A stretch of 64,000 nucleotides of DNA, taken from an uncultured Pelagibacteraceae bacterium. Its GTDB lineage: Bacteria; Pseudomonadota; Alphaproteobacteria; Pelagibacterales; Pelagibacteraceae. This document shows, in pieces, positions 54,563-64,000 of this stretch. The notes beneath the pieces were generated by a model. The model saw only the letters and a program-made list of their open reading frames with translations, had not been told where the DNA came from and searched no databases. Within the stretch, counting starts at the first letter, position 1; every line of letters begins with the position of its first letter. Location: the NCBI GenBank assembly GCA_902593285.1, contig CACJHW010000002.1, forward strand, positions 186,001 to 250,000. The letters run 5' to 3'. The position numbers were made by a program, and so were the translations under genes.

Positions 54563-55537
54563 ATGGCTATAAAAGCTCTAAGTTACATTGGAGTAAACTC
54601 AGACAAATTTGAAGACTGGTCAGATTACAGTCAAAAAAATTTAGGAATGCAACAAGTTGATAGGGGAAAAGATGTTTTATCTTTTCGAATGGATGATCAA
54701 AAACAGCGTCTGACTATAACTGGTGACAAAGGTGATAACCTTGGATTTTTGGGTTGGGAAGTGGAAAAAAAAGAAGACTTATCATTTTTTGCATCAAAAC
54801 TAGAAAAAAATAAAATAGAAGTTCATCAAGGAAAATCTTCATTTGCTGACATGAGATTTGTCGAGGACTTAATATATTTTGATGATCCACAAGGAAATAG
54901 AATTGAATTAGTTTATAATCCAATGAGTGATACTGATCCATTTAAACCAGGTCGTCCAATTTCAGGATTTAAAACTGGCGCATTAGGAATGGGTCATGCC
55001 GTAGTACATGTTAAAAAAATTGACGATTTAATTCCATTTTATACAGAGATTTTAGGTTTTAAAATTAGTGACTACAGTCACACACCTATTTCTCTATGTT
55101 TTTTTCATGTTAACGGAAGACATCATAGTTTAGCGTTATTTGGATCAGGAAGAACAGGCTTTCATCATTTTATGGTTGAATACAATAGCCTTGATGATGT
55201 TGGTCAAGGATATGACTTGTTACAGTATGAGGATAATAAAATTGCTTACACTTTAGGCAGACATACGAACGATTATATGACTTCATTTTATTCAATAACA
55301 CCATCTGGTTTTTTTATTGAAAATGGTTGGGGTGGAAGAATTATTGATCCAAAAACGTGGAAACCTATTGAAACTTTTGAAGGACCAAGTTTTTGGGGGC
55401 ATGAAAGATTATATTTGCCAGATGAAGAGAGAATGAAATTTAGAAATAAAAGATTAGAAACCGCTTCTGAAGGAAAACAAGCGCCACTTTTTATTGATTG
55501 CCCTTGGTTATATTCAAATACTATACACAAAAAATAA
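54563..55537 (+). CDS. Two-domain extradiol ring-cleavage dioxygenase (VOC family)
   Basis: A 324-residue type I extradiol dioxygenase of the BphC layout, two VOC domains. In the C-terminal domain the iron ligands are visible: His145 in GMGHAVVHV, His201/202 in GFHHFMVEYN, and Glu253 in SGFFIENGWGG. Catalytic residues match as well: His188 in GRHHSLALF, His234 in GRHTNDY and Tyr243 in SFYSITPSG. It should open a catechol-like ring next to the diol (meta-cleavage). It is followed 19 bp on by a flavin hydroxylase that could make its substrate. Confidence 0.92.
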   Translation: MAIKALSYIGVNSDKFEDWSDYSQKNLGMQQVDRGKDVLSFRMDDQKQRLTITGDKGDNLGFLGWEVEKKEDLSFFASKLEKNKIEVHQGKSSFADMRFVEDLIYFDDPQGNRIELVYNPMSDTDPFKPGRPISGFKTGALGMGHAVVHVKKIDDLIPFYTEILGFKISDYSHTPISLCFFHVNGRHHSLALFGSGRTGFHHFMVEYNSLDDVGQGYDLLQYEDNKIAYTLGRHTNDYMTSFYSITPSGFFIENGWGGRIIDPKTWKPIETFEGPSFWGHERLYLPDEERMKFRNKRLETASEGKQAPLFIDCPWLYSNTIHKK

Positions 55538-55556
55538 CAGGATTATTATTTTGTAA

Positions 55557-57014
55557 ATGAAAAAGTATGATGTTGTAATTGTAGGTTTAGGTCCAACAGG
55601 AGGAACTTTAGCCAATCTTTTAGCCTTACATGGTTTTTCAATTTTAGTTTTAGAGAAGGAAAAAAGTTTTTATCCATTACCAAGAGCAGTACATTTTGAT
55701 GACGAAATTATGAGAGTGTTTGAAACAATTGGTATAACTAATACTTTTTTAAAGCATACAATAATTAATAAAGGAACAAAGTTTGTTGATAAAAAAAATA
55801 GAGTAATTTTAGATTGGCCAAGACCAAGAGAAATCACAGAGAATGGATGGTATCCTAGTTATAGATTTAACCAACCTGATTTAGAAAGAGAACTTAGAAA
55901 GAAACTAAAATCTTACAAAAAGGCTGAAATTAAACAAAGTTCTAGCGTCAAAAAAATAAAGAATAACAAAAATGATGTTCATATCACTTTTGAAGACATT
56001 AATTCCAAAAAAATATTTGAAATAAAATCAAAATATTTAATTGGTTGTGATGGAGCTAATTCAACAACTAGATCGCAAATGAAAACAAAAATGAATAATC
56101 TTGGCTTTACCCAAAAATGGGCAGTCATAGATTTGATATTAAATAAAGATAAGAAAAATTTACCTGACAGAACTATCCAATATTCAAATCCTTCAAGACC
56201 AGCTACATATTGTAGAAATGTAGGCAAGAGAAGAAGATGGGAGTTTGCAATTAAAAAAACTGAAAAAATAGAAAAAATTCTTTCTGATAAATACATTTGG
56301 AATTTTTTAAAGCCTTGGCTTAAGAAAAAAGACGCTCGAATGGAAAGAAAAACAATCTATACATTCCAATCTGCATTAGCTAAAAAATGGAAAAAAGGCA
56401 GAATTTTTTTAGCTGGAGATGCTGCTCATTTGATGCCACCATTTATGGGTCAAGGAATGTGTGCTGGTATAAGAGATGTTTCAAATCTTGCATGGAAGAT
56501 TTCATATTGTTTAAAAAAAAAACATGATGATAAGCTTTTAAATACCTACCAATCTGAGAGATCTACAAATGTTAAAGAGTATATAGAAACTACAATGCGT
56601 ATGGGAGAATTTGTAAATGCAGTAGGAAAATCTCCAATAACTAATAATATTTCTGAAGATAGCAAAGGTAGAAAAAGTATGAAATCAATAAAACCTAAGC
56701 TTGGACGTGGTTTAGGAAAGCCAAAAGATAAATTTAGAGGGAAAATTTTTCCACAATTTAAAAATAACGGAAAAAATTTAGATATAAAATTTTCAAAAAA
56801 ACCAATTTTAGTTCTTTCAGACAAATTCAAACAATCATTATCAAATAAAATTAACTTTTATAGAAATAAAAGTAATACTAATCTTTCAAGATATTTAGAA
56901 AATGCAAATTGTGAAGGTCTAATTGTGAGACCTGATAGATTTATTCTTGCATCAATTAAAAACTTAAAAGATGTTAAATTAATAACAAAAAGAAATTTAA
57001 AATTATTAATTTAA
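55557..57014 (+). CDS. FAD-dependent aromatic hydroxylase (MhpA-like)
   Basis: A 485-residue class A flavoprotein monooxygenase: FAD-binding VIVGLGPTGGTLANLLALHG at residue 6, LPRAVHFDDEIMRVFETIG (typical of MhpA-type hydroxylases), the DG-like IGCDGANSTTRSQM near residue 162, and GRIFLAGDAAHLMPPFMGQG near residue 281. The C-terminal thioredoxin-like domain of MhpA is short and divergent here. It would hydroxylate a phenolic acid to a catechol for the upstream dioxygenase. Its end overlaps the BKACE gene on the other strand by 9 bp. Confidence 0.9.
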   Translation: MKKYDVVIVGLGPTGGTLANLLALHGFSILVLEKEKSFYPLPRAVHFDDEIMRVFETIGITNTFLKHTIINKGTKFVDKKNRVILDWPRPREITENGWYPSYRFNQPDLERELRKKLKSYKKAEIKQSSSVKKIKNNKNDVHITFEDINSKKIFEIKSKYLIGCDGANSTTRSQMKTKMNNLGFTQKWAVIDLILNKDKKNLPDRTIQYSNPSRPATYCRNVGKRRRWEFAIKKTEKIEKILSDKYIWNFLKPWLKKKDARMERKTIYTFQSALAKKWKKGRIFLAGDAAHLMPPFMGQGMCAGIRDVSNLAWKISYCLKKKHDDKLLNTYQSERSTNVKEYIETTMRMGEFVNAVGKSPITNNISEDSKGRKSMKSIKPKLGRGLGKPKDKFRGKIFPQFKNNGKNLDIKFSKKPILVLSDKFKQSLSNKINFYRNKSNTNLSRYLENANCEGLIVRPDRFILASIKNLKDVKLITKRNLKLLI

Positions 57015-57791
57015 ATTTAAAAGTTCTTTAACAGCCTTAACTTTTGTGTGATTATTTGGAGCTATTTCGCCATTTGGCATTAGCATTGAATTTTCAAATC
57101 CAATTCTAATTTTTCCATCTAAACTTATGGCTTTTTTTAAACAATCAATCTCTTCTTTGCCAAAAGCACAAACAGCCCAATCTGCATTCAAATTGTTATT
57201 ATTTAGTTTATCTAAAAATAATGGAATTTTATTTGGATCACTTATTTTTCCAGAGTAGTGACCAATAACAAATAAACACCATGTTCCATCTTTAGAAATT
57301 TTTCCTTTATTCAATACATCGGAAAGTAAATCTAAATCTTCTGGCTCATAACATATGTGTTGAATTTTTGTCCCATTTTCGGTTAGAGATTGATATAATT
57401 TAATATCTTCTTCAGTTGGATTCCTTGAAGGTATCATCTCTCTTATTCCAATAGAAATACCTGGAGGTGTTACCTCATATGCAAGTTTTCTCATTTCACT
57501 TGGCGAGTACCTCCCTACAGCTTCTGTAGTTACTTGAAGATGCATGTTAGGGACACTTAATTGTAAATCACTTAAAGCTTTTAAACACATTTCTGAACTT
57601 AATATATGATCACCTTTTTCATCCCTTAGATGAAAATGTATTCCTTCTGCCCCTTCATCAAAACATAATTTTGCTGTTTCTACTACCTCATCAATAGTTA
57701 CAGGAACCTCAATATGATCTTTTTTTTTAGGTCTTGCTCCATTAGGAGCTATCATAATTTTAGGTAATTTTTCTGGCTGATAAAAACCCAT
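57006..57791 (-). CDS. BKACE family (beta-keto acid cleavage enzyme, DUF849)
   Basis: A 261-residue zinc-dependent TIM-barrel enzyme of the BKACE family, which transfers the acetyl part of a beta-keto acid to acetyl-CoA. Seen: IMIAPNGARPKKKDH at residue 11, the metal and acid site GAEGIHFHLRDEKGDH near residue 49, and IRIGFENSMLMPNGEIAPNNHTK near the C-terminus. It is slightly short for the family. The substrate may be a beta-keto acid from the nearby ring-cleavage route, or lysine-derived 3-keto-5-aminohexanoate; I cannot decide. Divergent from ureD across 67 bp. Confidence 0.86.
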   Translation of the reverse strand: MGFYQPEKLPKIMIAPNGARPKKKDHIEVPVTIDEVVETAKLCFDEGAEGIHFHLRDEKGDHILSSEMCLKALSDLQLSVPNMHLQVTTEAVGRYSPSEMRKLAYEVTPPGISIGIREMIPSRNPTEEDIKLYQSLTENGTKIQHICYEPEDLDLLSDVLNKGKISKDGTWCLFVIGHYSGKISDPNKIPLFLDKLNNNNLNADWAVCAFGKEEIDCLKKAISLDGKIRIGFENSMLMPNGEIAPNNHTKVKAVKELLNLN

Positions 57792-57858
57792 AGATTTATA
57801 TTAGTTTAACTTAGCTATATTGTAAAAAGATTTCTAGTTTTTGTGCTAGGATAACAGG

Positions 57859-58668
57859 ATGAATATAAGTCAAAAAAAACTAGAAAAATCCAAAGGCAGA
57901 TTAGAAATAAAAATAAAAGATCAAAATTTACAAAAACTTTATCAACAAGGATCTTTAAAAGCTTTGATGCCAGATTTTCATGAAAATTTAAAACAATTAA
58001 TGCTTATAAATACTGCTGGTGGAATTACTAGTGGAGATGAATATAATTACGATATAGAAATTAATAAATCAAATCTTTGTATTTCAACCCAGGCGGCAGA
58101 AAAAATTTACAGTGGGTTTGGCAATCCTGCTAATTTAGAAATTAATTTAAATTTATCAAACAATTCAAGTTTATTTTGGTTACCTAAAGAATTAATTTTA
58201 TTCAACAATTGTAATTTAAAAAGAAAAATAAATTTTAATTTATCTAAAGATTCAAATTTACTTCTTTGTGAAAATATTATTTTTGGACGTACTTCAATGA
58301 AAGAGACATTTGAAAAAGGATATTTTTCAGATTTTTGGAATATTAATATTGATAATAAATTAATTCATACTGAAGCCATAAATACAGATTTATTCGAGAA
58401 AAAATATTTGAATAGCTTTTCAACTTTAAATAACAATTCTGCAGTTGCGACAATTATTATTGTAGGAAATAAGTTTTTGAATAATCTTGATAATCTATCT
58501 GAAACTTTAACTAACAATGAAAATACAACTTCAAATTATTCTCAATGGGATAATAAATTGATCATAAGATTTTTATCTAAAGATAGTTATAATCTTAAAT
58601 TTGCAATTGATAAAATTTTATCATATTTTTTTGAAGGTTCAAAAATACCAAAAATATGGAATATATAA
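57859..58668 (+). CDS. ureD: Urease accessory protein UreD
   Basis: A 269-residue UreD/UreH family chaperone that binds apo-urease and with UreF and UreG loads nickel. Seen: LMLINTAGGITSGDEYNYDIEI near residue 47, ISTQAAEKIYSG, LFWLPKELILFNNC and LCENIIFGRTSMKE, matching the family. It opens the urease operon; the ureA ATG follows its stop directly. Confidence 0.93.
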   Translation: MNISQKKLEKSKGRLEIKIKDQNLQKLYQQGSLKALMPDFHENLKQLMLINTAGGITSGDEYNYDIEINKSNLCISTQAAEKIYSGFGNPANLEINLNLSNNSSLFWLPKELILFNNCNLKRKINFNLSKDSNLLLCENIIFGRTSMKETFEKGYFSDFWNINIDNKLIHTEAINTDLFEKKYLNSFSTLNNNSAVATIIIVGNKFLNNLDNLSETLTNNENTTSNYSQWDNKLIIRFLSKDSYNLKFAIDKILSYFFEGSKIPKIWNI

Positions 58669-58971
58669 ATGAAACTTACCCCCAGAGAAAAAGATAAACT
58701 TTTAATAAGTCTAGCAGCAATTGTTGCTAAAAATAGATTGTCAAAAGGTATAAAATTAAATTATCCAGAGGCTATAGCTTTAATAACTGATTTTGTTGTC
58801 GAGGGAGCTAGAGAGGGAAAAAGTGTTGCAGAACTGATGGAGGCAGGAGCTCATGTCATTAAAAAAAAGGATTGTATGGAAGGTATTCCAGACATGGTGA
58901 AGGAAGTTCAAGTAGAAGCTACTTTTCCAGATGGAACTAAATTAGTAACTGTGCACAAACCTATAAGGTAA
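58669..58971 (+). CDS. ureA: Urease gamma subunit
   Basis: A 100-residue subunit: [20 protein letters not shown] start, [40 protein letters not shown] and the closing [13 protein letters not shown], all diagnostic. It forms the urease apoenzyme with UreB and UreC. Confidence 0.97.
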   Translation: MKLTPREKDKLLISLAAIVAKNRLSKGIKLNYPEAIALITDFVVEGAREGKSVAELMEAGAHVIKKKDCMEGIPDMVKEVQVEATFPDGTKLVTVHKPIR

Positions 58972-58979
58972 TAATTATT

Positions 58980-59285
58980 ATGAAGCCAGGCGAAGTAATT
59001 ACAAAAAAAGAGGAAATTAATCTAAATAAAGACTCCAAAATTACTAAAATTAAAATTTCTAATTCTGGAGATAGACCTGTGCAAGTTGGAAGCCACTATC
59101 ATTTTTTTGAAACAAATGAGTATTTAGTATTTGATAGGCAATTATCATATGGAAAGAGATTAAATATACCTTCAGGAACCGCTGTAAGATTTGAGCCAGG
59201 TCAATCTAAAGATGTTGAGCTTATAGAAATAAATGGATCAAAAAAAATATACGGGTTCAATAAGAAAGTTATGGGGAAATTATAA
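58980..59285 (+). CDS. ureB: Urease beta subunit
   Basis: A 101-residue subunit: [20 protein letters not shown] start, [20 protein letters not shown] and [20 protein letters not shown] are diagnostic. Its last base is the first base of the ureC ATG (TAATG), so translation is coupled. Confidence 0.97.
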   Translation: MKPGEVITKKEEINLNKDSKITKIKISNSGDRPVQVGSHYHFFETNEYLVFDRQLSYGKRLNIPSGTAVRFEPGQSKDVELIEINGSKKIYGFNKKVMGKL

Positions 59286-60991
59286 TGGCTAAAATTTCTA
59301 GAGCAGCTTATGCAGATATGTATGGGCCAACCACAGGAGATAAAGTAAGGCTTGCAGATACTGAATTATTTATCGAAGTTGAAAACGATCTAACCACATA
59401 TGGTGAAGAAGTAAAGTTTGGTGGTGGAAAGGTAATAAGAGACGGGATGGGTCAATCTCAAATTAGCAGAGAAAAAGGAGCTGCTGATACAGTTATAACT
59501 AATGCTTTAATAGTTGATGTAAATGGAATTTATAAAGCTGATGTTGGTTTAAAAGATGGAAAAATATTTGAAATCGGTAAAGCTGGTAATCCGGACACTC
59601 AATCTAAAGTAAATATTATTATTGGCCCAGGAACAGAGATAATTGCTGGAGAAGGAAAAATTTTAACAGCTGGAGGATTTGATAGTCATATTCATTATAT
59701 ATGTCCTCAACAAATTGATGACGCTTTGCACTCGGGTATTACAACAATGTTAGGAGGAGGTACTGGGCCTGCTCATGGAACACTTGCAACAACATGTACA
59801 CCTGGTCCATGGCATATACAAAGAATGATTCAATCTGCTGATGGTTTTTCTATGAATTTAGCTTTTGCAGGAAAAGGAAATTCTTCATTGCCAGAAGGTC
59901 TTGAGGAACAAATTCTAGCTGGAGCTTCAGCTCTTAAATTACATGAGGATTGGGGAACCACTCCTGGAGCAATTGATAATTGTTTGAATATTGCTGATAA
60001 AAATGATGTTCAAGTAATGATTCACACAGACACTTTAAATGAAAGTGGGTTTGTAGAAAATACTATCAAAGCAATTAATAAAAGAACTATTCACGCTTTT
60101 CACACAGAGGGCGCTGGTGGAGGACACGCACCAGATATAATCAAAGTTTGTGGAGAAGAGTATGTTATTCCTTCTTCAACAAATCCAACCAGACCATATA
60201 CGGTTAATACAATAGAAGAACATTTAGATATGCTAATGGTTTGTCACCATCTTGATAAATCTATTCCAGAGGATGTAGCATTTGCTGAAAGTAGAATAAG
60301 AAGAGAAACAATTGCAGCAGAAGATATTCTGCATGATATGGGAGCCTTTTCAATTATTGCATCAGATAGTCAGGCAATGGGAAGAGTTGGAGAAGTTATA
60401 ATTAGAACTTGGCAAACTGCACATAAAATGAAAGTTCAAAGAGGAAGTTTACCAGAGGAAAAAGGGGATAATGACAACTTTAGAGTTAAAAGATATTTAG
60501 CAAAATACACAATTAATCCTGCAATTGCTCATGGGATTTCAAAATATATTGGTAGTATTGAAAAAAATAAACGTGCAGATTTAGTTTTATGGGACCCAGC
60601 ATTCTTTGGTGCAAAGCCAGAGATGATTTTAATAGGTGGTAGTATAGCTTGTGCACAAATGGGAGACCCAAATGCATCAATTCCAACTCCGCAACCAGTG
60701 TACACCAGACCAATGTTTTCATCATTTGGAACTTCTTTAGAAAAATCTTCGGTAATTTTCACAAGTAAATTAGCTCTTGAAAAAAATTCTTTAAAAGATG
60801 CAAGCATAAGAAAAGATTTACTACCTGTTGAAAATACAAGATCCATTTCAAAAAAAGATATGATTTTAAATAATAAGTGTCCAAAGATTGAGGTTAACCC
60901 CGAGACATATGAAGTAAAAGCTGATGGTCAAATTATTACCTGTGAACCAGCTAAAGAACTTCCTTTGGCACAAAGATATTTTATGTTTTAG
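59285..60991 (+). CDS. ureC: Urease alpha (catalytic) subunit
   Basis: The 568-residue catalytic subunit holding the two nickel ions. Seen: [20 protein letters not shown] at the start, [14 protein letters not shown] (first nickel histidines, near residue 134), [15 protein letters not shown] (carbamylated lysine, near residue 219), [22 protein letters not shown], the flap MVCHHLDKS with its catalytic histidine near residue 320, and [13 protein letters not shown]. All catalytic residues appear intact. It hydrolyses urea to ammonia and carbamate. Confidence 0.98.
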   Translation: MAKISRAAYADMYGPTTGDKVRLADTELFIEVENDLTTYGEEVKFGGGKVIRDGMGQSQISREKGAADTVITNALIVDVNGIYKADVGLKDGKIFEIGKAGNPDTQSKVNIIIGPGTEIIAGEGKILTAGGFDSHIHYICPQQIDDALHSGITTMLGGGTGPAHGTLATTCTPGPWHIQRMIQSADGFSMNLAFAGKGNSSLPEGLEEQILAGASALKLHEDWGTTPGAIDNCLNIADKNDVQVMIHTDTLNESGFVENTIKAINKRTIHAFHTEGAGGGHAPDIIKVCGEEYVIPSSTNPTRPYTVNTIEEHLDMLMVCHHLDKSIPEDVAFAESRIRRETIAAEDILHDMGAFSIIASDSQAMGRVGEVIIRTWQTAHKMKVQRGSLPEEKGDNDNFRVKRYLAKYTINPAIAHGISKYIGSIEKNKRADLVLWDPAFFGAKPEMILIGGSIACAQMGDPNASIPTPQPVYTRPMFSSFGTSLEKSSVIFTSKLALEKNSLKDASIRKDLLPVENTRSISKKDMILNNKCPKIEVNPETYEVKADGQIITCEPAKELPLAQRYFMF

Positions 60992-60994
60992 CTT

Positions 60995-61438
60995 ATGGAT
61001 AATTGTTTTTTAATAGTAAATAAAATAGCCAAAAATAAAGCAAAAGATCATATTTCTTTGTCTTATGATGAGCGTTTTTTAAGAAGAAAAAAACTTGTTT
61101 CAGATAATGGTTTTGAATTTTTAGTCAATTTACCAGAGACAAAATCACTTTCAGAAAATCAAGCATTTAGACTTCAAAGTGGAAATTTGATTTTAATCAA
61201 AAATAAAAAAGAAAGTTTATTAGAAATAAAAGGAAAAAATTTAATGCAATTAATTTGGCATATTGGAAATAGACATATGCCATGCCAAATAGAAAAAGAT
61301 AAAATTTTTATTCAGTATGATGAAGTAATAAAAAAAATGATAATAAAATTAGGTGGAAAGGTTAAGAAAGTTTTAAGACCTTTTAAACCAGAGGGAGGAG
61401 CATATGGAATTGGTAGAACCCATAGCCATAAACACTAA
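60995..61438 (+). CDS. ureE: Urease accessory protein UreE
   Basis: A 147-residue nickel metallochaperone. The N-terminal domain has LSYDERFLRRKKLVSDNGFEF, and the central nickel-site region is IWHIGNRHMPCQIEKD. The C-terminus is short, [10 protein letters not shown], with three histidines rather than the long His tail of some homologues. It delivers nickel to UreG and urease. The ureF start lies inside its last 35 bp. Confidence 0.94.
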   Translation: MDNCFLIVNKIAKNKAKDHISLSYDERFLRRKKLVSDNGFEFLVNLPETKSLSENQAFRLQSGNLILIKNKKESLLEIKGKNLMQLIWHIGNRHMPCQIEKDKIFIQYDEVIKKMIIKLGGKVKKVLRPFKPEGGAYGIGRTHSHKH

Positions 61439-62084
61439 AATAAAAAGTAAAAAAGATTTAAAAGAAGCTTTACAAATTCTTCAAACTTGGTTTTCACCTT
61501 TATTTCCTATTGGAAGTTTTTCATATTCTCATGGTTTAGAGGCAATGATTAATGATAATTTTATTAAGTCAAAAGAAGATATTCTGGATTATTTAAAATG
61601 TATCTTAAAATATGGAACAGGTAAAAATGATATTATTTTAATGAAACATACTTATCAAGGAGAAGAGTTAAATGAACTGGCCTTATCTCTTTGTCCATCC
61701 AAAGAAAGAAAAATTGAGTCTATTGAAATGGGTAATGCTTTTAGAAAAGTGTTAGCTGATAGTTGGGATTTTAATATTAAAGAAAACACTGCTTATCCAA
61801 TCGCAATTGCTAAAGCAGCTAAACATTTTGATATACCGCTTAACTTAACAATAGTATCTTATCTACAATCCTTTGTATCAAATCTAATAAATGTTTGCAT
61901 TAAACATATACCAATCGGACAAAAAATCGGACAGGACTGTATAATTAAAACTTACGAATTAATAAGAGAAATAGAAAAAGAAAGTCAAAATTTAAATTTA
62001 GAAGACTTAGGTGGAATTTGTTTTAATAGTGATATCTACAGTATCAAGCATGAAAATCTGAAAACACGAATTTATAAAACATGA
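61404..62084 (+). CDS. ureF: Urease accessory protein UreF
   Basis: A 226-residue helical accessory protein: [24 protein letters not shown] near residue 26 is diagnostic, with [14 protein letters not shown] and [16 protein letters not shown] after it. It activates UreG on the UreD-urease complex. The ATG at 61404 is 35 bp inside ureE in another frame, but the sequence GAGGGAGGAG just upstream is a very strong Shine-Dalgarno, so I keep this start. It overlaps ureG by 4 bp. Confidence 0.94.
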   Translation: MELVEPIAINTKIKSKKDLKEALQILQTWFSPLFPIGSFSYSHGLEAMINDNFIKSKEDILDYLKCILKYGTGKNDIILMKHTYQGEELNELALSLCPSKERKIESIEMGNAFRKVLADSWDFNIKENTAYPIAIAKAAKHFDIPLNLTIVSYLQSFVSNLINVCIKHIPIGQKIGQDCIIKTYELIREIEKESQNLNLEDLGGICFNSDIYSIKHENLKTRIYKT

Positions 62085-62692
62085 AAAATATAAATGGACC
62101 ATTAAAAGTTGGAATAGGCGGACCCGTTGGTGCAGGGAAGACAAGTTTAACAGCTGAATTGTGTAAATTTTTATCAAAGAAAATTTCTATGGCTGTAATA
62201 TCAAACGATATTTATACAAAAGAGGATGCAGAATTTTTAATGAAAGTTCAAGCTTTACCTCTTGAAAGAATCAAAGGAGTTGAAACAGGAGGCTGTCCAC
62301 ATACAGCAATTCGTGAAGATGCTTCAATTAATATGCTTGCTGTAGAAAATATGAAAAAAAAATTTCCTGATCTTGATTTGATTTTAATCGAGTCTGGTGG
62401 AGATAATTTAGCAGCAACTTTTAGTCCTGAATTAGTTGATCTATCTATTTATGTTATTGACGTTGGTATGGGTGGAGATATTCCTAGAAAGGGCGGTCCT
62501 GCTATCCAAAAGTCAGATTTGTTAATTATTAACAAGACAGATTTAGCTCCTCATGTGGATGTTAATCTCGAAACCATGAAAGAAGATGTAAAAAAGGCTC
62601 GAAATGGCCTACCTTATGTTTTTTGTCAGATGAAAAAGCAAATTGGCGTTGAAGATGTTGCTAAATTTTTATTTTCATCAGGTGGACTATAG
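62081..62692 (+). CDS. ureG: Urease accessory GTPase UreG
   Basis: A 203-residue SIMIBI GTPase: P-loop [17 protein letters not shown] at residue 12, [32 protein letters not shown] (nickel-binding CPH), [17 protein letters not shown] and the specificity NKTDLAPHV. It couples GTP hydrolysis to nickel insertion. It closes the operon; a weak inverted repeat follows. Confidence 0.96.
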   Translation: MKNINGPLKVGIGGPVGAGKTSLTAELCKFLSKKISMAVISNDIYTKEDAEFLMKVQALPLERIKGVETGGCPHTAIREDASINMLAVENMKKKFPDLDLILIESGGDNLAATFSPELVDLSIYVIDVGMGGDIPRKGGPAIQKSDLLIINKTDLAPHVDVNLETMKEDVKKARNGLPYVFCQMKKQIGVEDVAKFLFSSGGL

Positions 62693-62711
62693 AGCTTTTT
62701 ATTAAGCTCTA
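62692..62711. terminator. Weak inverted repeat between ureG and the umuC-like gene
   Basis: AGAGCTT and AAGCTCT pair around a TTTAT spacer across the point where the two genes converge, partly inside the umuC stop. The stem is short and AT-rich with no good T-run; it may serve both strands weakly. Confidence 0.35.
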
Positions 62712-63979
62712 ATCGTTGGTAAACAATAAAAATCAGCTGTATCTATTTTAGAAGAATATTGCCTTCTCATATTCCATTTTTTATGAACTCCTGCACTAGC
62801 AACACTCAAGGTAGATCTTCCGTATCGATGATTAGTGTTATCAATTGATCGCATCAAGCTATTAATTTTTTCATCTTTTTCAGATGTAAATAAATTTGTT
62901 TTATCACTAGCATTCGACAATCCTGTTAGCATCACACCTGCTTTTTGATAACGATAACCATTTTTAAAAATACTTTCTAATATTGAAACTGCAGTTTTAA
63001 CTGTTTCGATACTGTTATTTGTTGCAATCGGAAAATCGACTGTCTTTGCATTTGAATAATAACCAAAGTTTCTTTGGAAAGGACTGGTTCTAACAAATAC
63101 TGTAATTGCTTTTGCAACTAAAGACTCTGATCTGATTTTTTCAGATGCATTTAAACAATAATTAGCAACTGCTTCTTTTAATTCTTGAAATGTTTCAATT
63201 CTTTTTCCAAATGATCTTGAAACCACACAACTCTTTCGTTTAGTTGTAGTTGTCTCTAACCCAATACAGGAAATTCCTCTAAGCTCCATTGCAGTTCTTG
63301 AACTTAAAACATTAGAAGATTTTTTGATCCAGGTATTAGACTTATTTTTTAATTGCTTAGCATTATAAATTCCATGTTTTTGATAAAACTTAGTTAGTTG
63401 CCTTCCAACACCCCAGATATCATTGATTTCGACTTTTTCTAAAATAGGATCTAAATTTTCTATTCCAATTAAACTTGTCACTCCTGATTGTTTTTTCTTT
63501 GCAATGTGATTTGCAACTTTACTTAAGGTTTTTGTATTTGCTATTCCAATACTTGTTGGAATACCAGTCCATTGTAAAACTGTTTCTCTAATTTCTTTTC
63601 CAACTTTTTCTACTTCACTATCAGGAAAATTTGATAAATCTAAAAATGCTTCGTCAATGGAGTAAACTTCTATTTCTGAATTAAATCTTTTAAGAGTTCG
63701 CATTACTCTTCTAGATAAATCTCCATATAAAGAATAATTCGATGAAAAAACTTCAACTTTATTTTTAAGAATAATATCTTTTGCTTTAAAGTAGGGTTCA
63801 CCCATTTTAATTCCTAAAGCTTTTGCTTCATTTGATCTTGAAATAATACAGCCATCATTGTTAGATAGAACGACAACAGGCTTTCTTCTTATTTTTGGAT
63901 TGAATAATCTTTCACACGAGACGTAAAAAGAATTACAATCAATTAATGCTATTTTTTTAGTACGTTGAATGGATGACAT
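62702..63979 (-). CDS. umuC: Y-family DNA polymerase (UmuC-like)
   Basis: A 425-residue translesion polymerase. Seen: [18 protein letters not shown] near residue 11 with the first metal acid, [34 protein letters not shown] with the catalytic acids near residue 103, and [19 protein letters not shown]. The C-terminal DUF4113-like segment with [19 protein letters not shown] is typical of UmuC rather than DinB. I use the ATG at 63979, nine bases after a GGGGGG Shine-Dalgarno, not the track's TTG at 63988. UmuD would be expected upstream, which is beyond the window. Confidence 0.93.
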   Translation of the reverse strand: MSSIQRTKKIALIDCNSFYVSCERLFNPKIRRKPVVVLSNNDGCIISRSNEAKALGIKMGEPYFKAKDIILKNKVEVFSSNYSLYGDLSRRVMRTLKRFNSEIEVYSIDEAFLDLSNFPDSEVEKVGKEIRETVLQWTGIPTSIGIANTKTLSKVANHIAKKKQSGVTSLIGIENLDPILEKVEINDIWGVGRQLTKFYQKHGIYNAKQLKNKSNTWIKKSSNVLSSRTAMELRGISCIGLETTTTKRKSCVVSRSFGKRIETFQELKEAVANYCLNASEKIRSESLVAKAITVFVRTSPFQRNFGYYSNAKTVDFPIATNNSIETVKTAVSILESIFKNGYRYQKAGVMLTGLSNASDKTNLFTSEKDEKINSLMRSIDNTNHRYGRSTLSVASAGVHKKWNMRRQYSSKIDTADFYCLPTIRA

Positions 63980-64000
63980 AAGTAACAACCCCCCAAATAA

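Noticed and set aside
55979-56296. 105-codon - strand ORF
   Set aside because: Shadow of the flavin hydroxylase; no family features.
57820-57852. Promoter TTGTAA...TAGGAT before ureD
   Set aside because: Spacer of 21 bp is too long, and the start would fall almost on the ureD ATG.
60529-60846. 105-codon - strand ORF in ureC
   Set aside because: Antisense shadow of a highly conserved catalytic gene.

Overview
The window is a very AT-rich, tightly packed stretch of a marine alphaproteobacterium. It most resembles the SAR11 clade (Pelagibacterales): a proteorhodopsin gene, runs of A/T in every gene, gaps of 0-60 bp between most genes, many 1-18 bp gene overlaps, and an alphaproteobacterial set of housekeeping genes. 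I see no insertion sequence, prophage or CRISPR array. This placement is by recognition only; no rRNA gene is present to confirm it. No gene-free gap exceeds about 255 bp. The three longest are rnpB-mraZ (promoter and MraZ boxes), the gap before proteorhodopsin (repeated AAACTA motifs), and the gap after dksA (two tiny membrane ORFs).

Layout: (1) 1-4.7 kb: an orphan B12-dependent radical SAM enzyme, a CAU-anticodon tRNA, an MlaA/MlaC-like pair, an AmpD-like amidase and the RNase P RNA. (2) 4.8-25.7 kb: a complete division and cell wall (dcw) cluster on the + strand: mraZ-ftsZ-rsmH-ftsL-ftsI-murE/F fusion-mraY-murD-ftsW-murG-murC-murB-ddl-ftsQ-[ftsA-like]-lpxC-bamD-ligA. It has three peculiarities. 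ftsZ sits second instead of after ftsA. murE and murF are one ORF. The gene in the ftsA slot encodes a 233-residue protein that aligns by eye with FtsA domains 1A/1C and the C-terminal amphipathic tail, but lacks the ATPase and FtsZ-binding subdomains. A good sigma70-type promoter overlapped by three 10-bp-spaced TGGG repeats (MraZ boxes) precedes mraZ.

(3) 25.7-39.4 kb: housekeeping genes (pepP, uvrD, an AsmA-like gene, fumC, a MazG-like gene, nadC-nadA, tRNA-Leu, ygfZ, a dihydroorotase-like gene, an SMR transporter, prpE). (4) 39.6-43.5 kb: proteorhodopsin with glutamine at the spectral tuning site (blue type) and a strong terminator. A membrane desaturase, a 2Fe-2S ferredoxin, a thioredoxin-reductase-like ferredoxin reductase and a GST follow, and the first three look like one electron-transfer unit. 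(5) 43.5-49.1 kb: dksA with two tiny ORFs, two glycosyltransferases and a DUF1800/DUF1501 pair.

(6) 49.1-57.8 kb: an accessory catabolic block. It contains a sulfatase, a tripartite TRAP transporter, a FAH-family enzyme, a two-domain extradiol dioxygenase, a flavin aromatic hydroxylase and a BKACE-family enzyme. Together they suggest uptake, hydroxylation and meta-cleavage of an aromatic acid. (7) 57.8-62.7 kb: a complete urease cluster ureDABCEFG, with no urea or nickel transporter in view. The window ends with a Y-family polymerase (umuC-like) on the - strand.
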